From: Gemmataceae bacterium
GTDB taxonomy: Bacteria > Planctomycetota > Planctomycetia > Gemmatales > Gemmataceae
Direction of reading: 5' to 3'
NCBI GenBank assembly: GCA_022842245.1
Contig: JALHPZ010000031.1
Location: 1-64,000, forward strand
Length of the DNA stretch: 64,000 nucleotides
Part shown: positions 16,745-22,296 of the stretch, piece by piece
Position numbering within the stretch: the stretch's first letter is position 1
Layout: each line of letters begins with the position of its first letter
The notes under the pieces: generated by a model
The model's input: the letters and a program-made list of their open reading frames with translations, nothing else
Told to the model about the DNA's origin: nothing
The model's database searches: none
Translations under genes and position numbers: made by a program

Positions 16745-17697
16745 CCGCCTACGCCGCCACGCTCGACGACATCCGCGCCGCCGCCGAACGGATCCGCCCC
16801 TTCGTCCACCGCACGCCGATCATGACCTGCGCGACGATCGACCGGCTCGCCGGGCGCTCCATTGTCTTCAAGTGCGAACACCTCCAGAAGACCGGCGCGT
16901 TCAAGTACCGGGGCGCGACCAACGCCGTGCTGAAGTTGGGGAAGGACGCCGAGAAGGGCGTCGTCACGCATTCGAGTGGCAACCACGGGCAGGCGCTGGC
17001 GATGGCGGCGAAGGTGCGCGGCGTGCCGGCGCACATCGTCATGCCCGCGAACGCGTCCGAAGTGAAGAAGGCCGCCATCCTCGGCTATGGCGGCATCGTG
17101 CATGTCAGCGGCCCGTCGCTCGCCGAGCGCGAGGCGATGACCGCGCAGATCGTGGCCGAGACCGGCGGACAGTCCGTGCCGCCGTTCGACCACCCGGACG
17201 TGATCGCCGGCCAGGGCACCGCCTGCCTCGAACTGCTGGAGGACGCGCCGGACCTCGATGCCGTCATCGCCCCCATCGGCGGCGGCGGCCTGCTCGCCGG
17301 CTGGTGCCTGACGGCGAAAGGGATCAACCCCGCGATCCGCGTCTTCGGCGCCGAGCCGATTCAGGCCAGCGCCGCGGCGCAGTCGAAGGCCGCCGGCATG
17401 ATGGTCCGCATTCCCACGCCCAACAGCATCGCCGACGGCCTGCTCGCGAACCACCTCGGCCAGCACACCTGGCCCGTCATCCGCGATTCCGTGGAGAAGG
17501 TCTTCACCGTCAGCGAAGACCAGATCCGCACGGCGATGCGGCTCGTCTGGGAACGCATGAAGCAATGCATCGAACCGAGCGCCGCCGTCGGCGTCGCCGT
17601 CATCCTCTCCGACGAGTTCAAGGCCCTCGCCAACGTCCGCAAGGTCGGCGTCATCCTCTGCGGCGGCAACGTGAACCTCGACAAACTCTATTGGTGA
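16741..17697 (+). CDS. PLP-dependent threonine dehydratase / serine racemase-like enzyme
   Basis: A 318-residue fold-type II PLP enzyme. The PLP lysine is in KTGAFKYRGA (about residue 54), followed by THSSGNHGQALA, the glycine loop APIGGGGLLAG that holds the PLP phosphate, and a late LCGGNVNLD. It lacks the C-terminal regulatory ACT domain of biosynthetic IlvA and has the length of catabolic TdcB, serine racemase or EutB-like dehydratases. It probably deaminates Thr, Ser or a hydroxylated amino acid. A longer frame from 16504 is a shadow of the previous gene; the ATGA overlap sets the start at 16741. An amidase and an AstE/AspA-like deacylase follow downstream on the same strand. Confidence 0.88.
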   Translation: MTAYAATLDDIRAAAERIRPFVHRTPIMTCATIDRLAGRSIVFKCEHLQKTGAFKYRGATNAVLKLGKDAEKGVVTHSSGNHGQALAMAAKVRGVPAHIVMPANASEVKKAAILGYGGIVHVSGPSLAEREAMTAQIVAETGGQSVPPFDHPDVIAGQGTACLELLEDAPDLDAVIAPIGGGGLLAGWCLTAKGINPAIRVFGAEPIQASAAAQSKAAGMMVRIPTPNSIADGLLANHLGQHTWPVIRDSVEKVFTVSEDQIRTAMRLVWERMKQCIEPSAAVGVAVILSDEFKALANVRKVGVILCGGNVNLDKLYW

Positions 17698-17705
17698 AAA
17701 CGGAT

Positions 17706-17782
17706 TTCACCGCGGAGGACGCAGAGAACGCAGAGGGAGAATATCCAAAACAACGTTTTCTCTCCGCGTCCTCCGCGGCGAA
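17706..17782. repeat. Dispersed inverted-repeat element (CACCGCGGAGGACGC type), copy 2
   Basis: The left arm 17706-17727 and right arm 17761-17782 are 22-base inverted repeats with two mismatches, forming a hairpin with a loop of about 33 bases. It fills most of the gap between the dehydratase and amidase genes and is related to the element at 14649-14750. Confidence 0.75.
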
Positions 17783-17802
17783 TCTTTCTTGGGAGCCATT
17801 TC

Positions 17803-19449
17803 ATGCCGAATCGTCGCGAACTGATCGCCGCCGTGGCCGGCCTCGGTGTCGGCGGGGCCGTGTTCCAGCGCGCCGTCGTCGCGTCGGCGCAGGAGGCGGC
17901 GAAGAAGCCGACGGGCGTGACGGCGGAGATGGTCAAGAACGCCGAGTGGATCGCCGGCATCGAACTCACGGACGCCGAACGGACCCGCGTGGCGGCTACG
18001 CTCGCGCGCACGCTGGCCGGAATGAAGCGCGCCGAAGCGGTCACGCTCGGCAACGACACGCTCCCCGCGATCCAGTTCAACCCCGCGCCCGGGCTGCCGC
18101 CCCACGCGGGACCCGTGGGCACGGTGTCGGCCCCGGCCGGCGAGGCAAAGAAGCCCGAATCGCCAGACGACCTCGCCTTTGCCCCGCTCACGACGCTGCA
18201 AAAACTCCTCAAAACCAAGGCGATCTCCTCCGTCGAACTGACCAAGCTCTACCTCGAACGGCTCAAGAAATACGATCCGATCCTGAAATGCGTCGTCACG
18301 TTCACGGACGAACTCGCGCTGAAACAGGCCGAGGCGGCCGACAAGGAGATCGCCGCCGGAAAGTGGCGCGGCCCCCTCCACGGCATCCCGTGGGGGGCGA
18401 AGGACCTCATCGCTTATCCCGGCTACAAGACGACGTGGGGCGCCGCCCACTTCAAGGACCAGACGCTGGACGCCAAGGCGACCGTCGCGAAGAAGCTCGA
18501 GGACGCCGGTGCCCTCATGGTCGCCAAGACCACGCTCGGCGCGCTCGCCCTCGGCGACCAGTGGTTCGGCGGCATGACGCGCAACCCCTGGAACCCGAAG
18601 CAAGGCTCCAGCGGTTCGTCCGCCGGCTCCGCCAGCGCCGTCGCCGCCGGCCTCGTCGGCTTCGCCATCGGCAGCGAGACCCTCGGCAGCATCGTCTCCC
18701 CCAGCACGCGCTGCGGCGTCACGGGGCTGCGCCCGACCTTCGGCCGCGTCAGCCGCGCCGGCTGCATGGCGCTCTCGTGGACGATGGACAAGCTCGGCCC
18801 GATGGCGCGCTCCGTCGAGGACTGCGCGCTGGTCTTCGGCGCGATCCACGGAGCGGACCCCGCCGACCCGACGAGCGTGAGCCGGCCGTTCGAATGGCCG
18901 GGGAAGAAAACCGTCAAGGACCTGCGCGTCGGCGTTTTCAACGAGACATCCGACTCGGTCTTGAAGACGCTGGATCGCCTCGGCGTGAAGCTCGTGCCGA
19001 TCGCGCTGCCGAACGAGGCCTATGCCGGCACGATCAGCAACGTCATCCTCGATTGCGAGTGCGCGGCGGCGTTCGACGACATCACCCGCGCCGGCGTTGG
19101 CGAGGAGGGTCACGGCCCGTTCTGGGCGAACACGTTCCGAGCCTATCGGTTTGTGTCCGCCGTCGATTACATCAAGGCCAACCGCCTGCGCACGAAGCTG
19201 ATGCAGGCGATGGCGAAAGTGATGGAAGAAGTCGACGTGTACGTCGGCGGGAACGACCTGGTGCTGACGAACCTGACCGGTCACCCAACGGTGTGCCTGC
19301 CGAACGGCTTCACGAAGTTCGGTGACGCGAAGGTGCCGACGGCGATCACGTTCACGGGAAAGCTGTACGGCGAAACGGAACTTCTCACGCTCGCGAAGGC
19401 TTATCAGGACGCGACGGGCTTCCACACGGAACGTCCGCCGCTCGCTTAA
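17803..19449 (+). CDS. Amidase signature family enzyme, exported
   Basis: A 548-residue protein with a Tat-like signal (NRRELIAAVAGLGVGG). The amidase signature is clear: GIPWGAKDLIAYPGYKTTWG holds the catalytic Lys, and QGSSGSSAGSASAVAAGLVG holds the Ser-cisSer-Lys triad serines, followed by ETLGSIVSPSTRCGVTGLRP. Residues 25-130 form an extra N-terminal helical region. It hydrolyses an amide bond in the periplasm; the substrate is unknown. It lies between the dehydratase and the deacylase on the same strand, so a role in breaking down an acylated amino compound is possible but unproven. Confidence 0.87.
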   Translation: MPNRRELIAAVAGLGVGGAVFQRAVVASAQEAAKKPTGVTAEMVKNAEWIAGIELTDAERTRVAATLARTLAGMKRAEAVTLGNDTLPAIQFNPAPGLPPHAGPVGTVSAPAGEAKKPESPDDLAFAPLTTLQKLLKTKAISSVELTKLYLERLKKYDPILKCVVTFTDELALKQAEAADKEIAAGKWRGPLHGIPWGAKDLIAYPGYKTTWGAAHFKDQTLDAKATVAKKLEDAGALMVAKTTLGALALGDQWFGGMTRNPWNPKQGSSGSSAGSASAVAAGLVGFAIGSETLGSIVSPSTRCGVTGLRPTFGRVSRAGCMALSWTMDKLGPMARSVEDCALVFGAIHGADPADPTSVSRPFEWPGKKTVKDLRVGVFNETSDSVLKTLDRLGVKLVPIALPNEAYAGTISNVILDCECAAAFDDITRAGVGEEGHGPFWANTFRAYRFVSAVDYIKANRLRTKLMQAMAKVMEEVDVYVGGNDLVLTNLTGHPTVCLPNGFTKFGDAKVPTAITFTGKLYGETELLTLAKAYQDATGFHTERPPLA

Positions 19450-19471
19450 TTCGCTCCCTCGGAGTCCGACC

Positions 19472-20482
19472 GTGCCGTCCCCGATCCGTTGCGATGTCGA
19501 TTTCTCGAAGCCCGGCAAACAGCTCGGCCACCTCTTCATTCCCTATTCGCACAACCTCGGCGGTTGGGCGAACCTCATGGTGCCGATTTGTACCATTGCG
19601 AACGGCACCGGTCCAACGGCGCTCGTGCTGGCCGGGAACCACGGCGACGAGTACCCGGGTCAGGTCGCCGTGATGAAGCTGCTCCGCGAGTTGAAGGCGG
19701 AGGATGTCGCCGGCCGACTGATCCTGATTCCCACGCTGACGATGCCGGGGGCCAAGGCGGCCACGCGCCTCTCGCCGCTGGACGGGAAGAACTTCAACCG
19801 GTCCTTCCCCGGCAACCCGACGGGAACCGTCAGCGAGATCCTCGCCCATTACCTGACGAAGGTGCTCTTTCCGCTCGCGGATCTCGTCATCGACATCCAC
19901 ACCGGCGGCCGCAGCGTGGACTTCGTGCCGTGCGCGCACATGCACCTCGTACCCGCCGGCCCGCAACGGCAGGCGATGCTCGCCGGTACCGAGGCGTGGA
20001 ACTCGGAGTTCTGCTTTCTCTACGCCGACATCGCCGGCACGGGGCTGCTCCCGGTCGAGGCGGAGAATCAGGGGAAGATCGTCGTGACGACCGAAATGGG
20101 CGGCAGCGAGAACGTGACGGCGCAGGTGCACCACCTCACGCAGTCGGGCCTGCGGAACGTGCTGACGCATTCCGGCGTGTTGAAGGGGGTGGTGGTCCCG
20201 CGTCCCGCGCCGGCGCGCTGGGTGCAGGCGCTGCATGTGGACGACTATCGCTTTGCGCCGGAGTCCGGCGTGTACGAGAACGTCGTGCCGCTCGGCGACG
20301 CCGTGTCCGCGGGCCAGACCGTCGGCCGCATTCATTTTCTCGAGCGGCCCGACCGCGAGCCGCTCGACGTGAAGGCCCTGTCCGCCGGCATCCTGATCGC
20401 GACGCGCGCCCCTTCGATCGTCGGACAGGGGGATTGCGTGGCGTGTATCGCGCACGAAGTCGACCCGCGAAGGTTACCGTGA
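19472..20482 (+). CDS. Succinylglutamate desuccinylase/aspartoacylase (AstE/AspA) family deacylase
   Basis: A 336-residue zinc-dependent M14-like deacylase. Zinc ligands are in LAGNHGDEYPGQ (His and Glu) and LVIDIHTGGRS (second His); substrate-binding DGKNFNRSFPG and the catalytic Glu in VVTTEMGGSENV are visible. The length and the beta-rich C-terminus resemble the DoeB (N-acetyl-diaminobutyrate deacetylase) branch rather than AstE. A GTG at 19472 is the chosen start because the frame before it overlaps the amidase end. It may deacylate a small amino acid derivative in the cytoplasm. It follows the amidase gene by 22 bases. Confidence 0.82.
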   Translation: MPSPIRCDVDFSKPGKQLGHLFIPYSHNLGGWANLMVPICTIANGTGPTALVLAGNHGDEYPGQVAVMKLLRELKAEDVAGRLILIPTLTMPGAKAATRLSPLDGKNFNRSFPGNPTGTVSEILAHYLTKVLFPLADLVIDIHTGGRSVDFVPCAHMHLVPAGPQRQAMLAGTEAWNSEFCFLYADIAGTGLLPVEAENQGKIVVTTEMGGSENVTAQVHHLTQSGLRNVLTHSGVLKGVVVPRPAPARWVQALHVDDYRFAPESGVYENVVPLGDAVSAGQTVGRIHFLERPDREPLDVKALSAGILIATRAPSIVGQGDCVACIAHEVDPRRLP

Positions 20483-20489
20483 AATTCTT

Positions 20490-20536
20490 GCGCGGAATGA
20501 ATTGTCGTTGCATTCCGCGCGGCGCCCGACTATAAG
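20490..20536 (+). promoter_or_regulatory. Putative promoter overlapped by a perfect 10-base inverted repeat
   Basis: GCGCGGAATG (20490-20499) and CATTCCGCGC (20511-20520) are perfect inverted repeats around an 11-base spacer. TTGCAT (20508-20513) and TATAAG (20531-20536) are 17 bases apart and could be the -35 and -10 of the gene at 20602. The repeat overlaps the -35, so it could be an operator, or alternatively a terminator hairpin of the preceding gene. Confidence 0.45.
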
Positions 20537-20601
20537 ATTGTTTAATGGGTTACGGCGCCATGTCGGCGGCCGAACCCGTACACCGCCTCGGAGAATCCCC
20601 A

Positions 20602-20943
20602 ATGCGTTCGCTGTTCGCACTGGCTATCGGTCTGACCGCCCTCTCGTTCGGCCTCGTCGCCGTCGCCGAAGAGAAGAAGGCCGACAAGAAGGCCGAAACC
20701 AAGAAGCTCGAAGGCAAGCTGACCTGCACGAAGTGCGCCCTCCAGGAAACCGACAAGTGCGGCCACGCGCTCAAGGTCAAGGACGGCGACAAGGAAGTGA
20801 TCTACTACCTCGACGACAAGGGCGGCGCCGAGAAGTACCACGGCAAGGTCTGCAAGGAAGACAAGGACGCGACCGTCGAAGGCAAGGTCGTCGAGAAGGA
20901 CAAGAAGAAGCACATCCAAAGCCCGAAGGTTACCATCAAGTAA
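20602..20943 (+). CDS. Small exported Lys-rich protein with CxxC and extra cysteines
   Basis: A 113-residue protein with a signal peptide (RSLFALAIGLTALSFGLVAVA-EE). After a Lys-rich spacer, the mature part holds LTCTKCALQETDKCGHALKV and later HGKVCKEDKD, that is CxxC-x7-C and a distal Cys, with intervening strands (EVIYYLDDKGGAEKYHG). It resembles a small planctomycete periplasmic family, possibly DUF6370, that looks like a mini beta-barrel with a metal or disulfide site. The frame is open from 20545, but 20602 follows CGGAGAA and opens the signal peptide. It is monocistronic, with its own promoter-like site and a strong terminator. Confidence 0.75.
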   Translation: MRSLFALAIGLTALSFGLVAVAEEKKADKKAETKKLEGKLTCTKCALQETDKCGHALKVKDGDKEVIYYLDDKGGAEKYHGKVCKEDKDATVEGKVVEKDKKKHIQSPKVTIK

Positions 20944-20964
20944 CTTCGGATCGTTGGAAATACG

Positions 20965-20996
20965 AACGCCGCCCGAACGGGCGGCGTTTTCGTTTT
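20965..20996 (+). terminator. Rho-independent terminator
   Basis: AACGCCGCCCG and CGGGCGGCGTT form an almost perfect stem with a tiny loop, followed by TTCGTTTTCC. It follows the gene at 20602 by 22 bases and also lies just past the end of the convergent PII gene. Confidence 0.88.
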
Positions 20997-21004
20997 CCGG
21001 GCTT

Positions 21005-21316
21005 TTAGATCTCGATCTCCGGCCAGGCGGTCGGCACCACGAAGATCTTGCCGTCGCCGATGCGCCCGGTGCGGGCCACGCGGGCGATGCCTGCGGCGAT
21101 TTCGTCCCGGCGTTCGGCCGGCACCCACGCGGCGATCTCCACCTTCGGCAGGTACGCGGTGCTGTACTCGCTGCCGCGATAGCGGTCGAGGTAGCCCTTC
21201 TGCCGGCCGTAGCCCTTCACCTCGCGCACGACGCACGCCGACACGCCGAACTCCGCGAGTGCCGCCAGCACGGCCTCGGCGCGGAACGGCTTCACGATCG
21301 CGATCAGTTCCACCAT
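21005..21316 (-). CDS. PII signal-transduction protein, C-loop arginines missing
   Basis: A 103-residue PII (GlnB/GlnK-like) protein aligning without gaps to the canonical numbering. Kept residues: Arg38 and Gln39 (EVKGYGRQKG), the T-loop Tyr51 that is uridylylated in proteobacteria (YRGSEYSTAYLPK), Lys58 and Lys90 (IGDGKIF). The C-terminus stops at residue 103, reading PTAWPEIEI, so Arg101 and Arg103, which contact the ATP phosphates in classical PII, are Ile, and the last 9 residues are absent. ATP/ADP binding should differ from the norm. The neighbours are unusual: it is the third gene after a DUF350 membrane protein and a lipoprotein, with 2 bases between genes, not amtB or glnA. Type III glutamine synthetase is encoded at 28906. 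Confidence 0.9.
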   Translation of the reverse strand: MVELIAIVKPFRAEAVLAALAEFGVSACVVREVKGYGRQKGYLDRYRGSEYSTAYLPKVEIAAWVPAERRDEIAAGIARVARTGRIGDGKIFVVPTAWPEIEI

Positions 21317-21318
21317 GC

Positions 21319-21855
21319 TCAACTCCCCGCCGACGACGCCGAACCGCCAAACCCGCCCCGGCTGACCGAACCGCCGAAGAAGCTGCCGGACGACTTCGAC
21401 GGTGCCGAACTGCTGCCGGGCCGCGAACCGCCGAAGTAGGTCGAGCCGGTGTTCACCGGTCCGGACCGATACGAGGACGACGACCCGTAGCCGGAATAGC
21501 TGGAAGAGCGGCTGGAGAGCAGCCACGGCCACCAGCTCCCGCCGGAGCGGTAGTAGCGCGTGCCGGAGGACGACGAATAGACCGTGCCGGCCGGCGCGAT
21601 GGCGTTGCCGTTCTCGTCGAACTGGATCGGCTTGCCGCTGGCGTCGTACACCGTCTGCACGGGGGAGCGTTTGCCGTTCTCGTCCATCTTCCATTCCTTG
21701 GCGATCGGCTTCCCCTGCGCGTCGTACCACGGCGGGTCGTACGGTAGGCGTGCCTCCGTGCCATCGCGCCGCCCGCAGCCGGCGCAGATGCACGTCGAGA
21801 AGGCGAGAATGCTCCCGCCCAGGAGCAGCAGGTTGATCGTTCGACTCTTGCGCAT
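21319..21855 (-). CDS. Putative lipoprotein with Ser/Gly/Tyr-rich tail
   Basis: A 178-residue protein with a short signal (RKSRTINLLLLGGSILAF) and a Cys-rich end, STCICAGCGRR, where CAGC may serve as the lipobox. Residues 35-90 form a small domain with two similar modules (YDAQGKPIAKEWKMDENGK and YDASGKPIQFDENGN), likely a short beta repeat. After an aromatic GGSWWPWLL stretch, the last 80 residues are low-complexity Ser, Gly and Tyr. Only 2 bases separate it from the PII gene and 5 from the DUF350 gene, so the three are one operon. Its function is unknown. An upstream in-frame extension to 22080 is a shadow. Confidence 0.75.
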   Translation of the reverse strand: MRKSRTINLLLLGGSILAFSTCICAGCGRRDGTEARLPYDPPWYDAQGKPIAKEWKMDENGKRSPVQTVYDASGKPIQFDENGNAIAPAGTVYSSSSGTRYYRSGGSWWPWLLSSRSSSYSGYGSSSSYRSGPVNTGSTYFGGSRPGSSSAPSKSSGSFFGGSVSRGGFGGSASSAGS

Positions 21856-21860
21856 GGCAG

Positions 21861-22112
21861 TTATCCGGCGATGGCGCGGGAGACGATCAGCGCGATGCCG
21901 ATCAGCAGCGCGCCGACGACGACGCCCACGGCCATGTTCTTCTCCGCGAGTTCCTTTTCGAGATCCACGCGCGGGGTGACCAGTTCGAAGATCTTGAAAC
22001 CGATCACGAGCAGGGCGATGCCGAGCAGGCCGAACGCTGACGCCGCGCCGAGCGACATCTCGAACGTCTGGGCATGCCACGGCAAAAAGACCGGATCATT
22101 GGCGAATAGCAT
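21861..22112 (-). CDS. DUF350 (UPF0719) small membrane protein
   Basis: An 83-residue protein with two transmembrane helices, AFGLLGIALLVIGFKIFELVT and MAVGVVVGALLIGIALIVS, joined by the charged loop PRVDLEKELAEKN. This is the DUF350 signature: two related halves with a polar KELAEKN-type turn. The family is found in membrane-stress and ion-related gene clusters, but no activity is proven. CGGAG precedes the ATG at 22112. It is the first gene of the operon with the lipoprotein and PII, and is divergent from clpB. Confidence 0.82.
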   Translation of the reverse strand: MLFANDPVFLPWHAQTFEMSLGAASAFGLLGIALLVIGFKIFELVTPRVDLEKELAEKNMAVGVVVGALLIGIALIVSRAIAG

Positions 22113-22255
22113 GGATCGGCTCCGAATGGGGATTCGTGCGAGGGTATCCGGGATTGCGGCGGAGTTCAACGCCGCCATCGGTTTTTTCCTGCCGTCCGGC
22201 TGTCAGTTTGACAGGGGAAACGTCGAATTTCCGCCGTTTTCCTCCGATTTTCGAA

Positions 22256-22271
22256 TGGCACGCCTCTTGCT
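22256..22271 (+). promoter_or_regulatory. Sigma-54 (RpoN) -24/-12 promoter of clpB
   Basis: TGGCACGCCTCTTGCT matches the sigma-54 consensus TGGCACG-N4-TTGCW at every fixed position. Counting from the -12 C at 22270, transcription would start near 22282, just before the clpB ribosome site at 22284-22288 and 15 bases before the ATG. A CTGTCA-GTT-TGACAG palindrome (22200-22214) lies about 40 bases upstream and might be an activator site. Confidence 0.75.
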
Positions 22272-22296
22272 CTGTTTTGATTCGGAGGCCCACACC

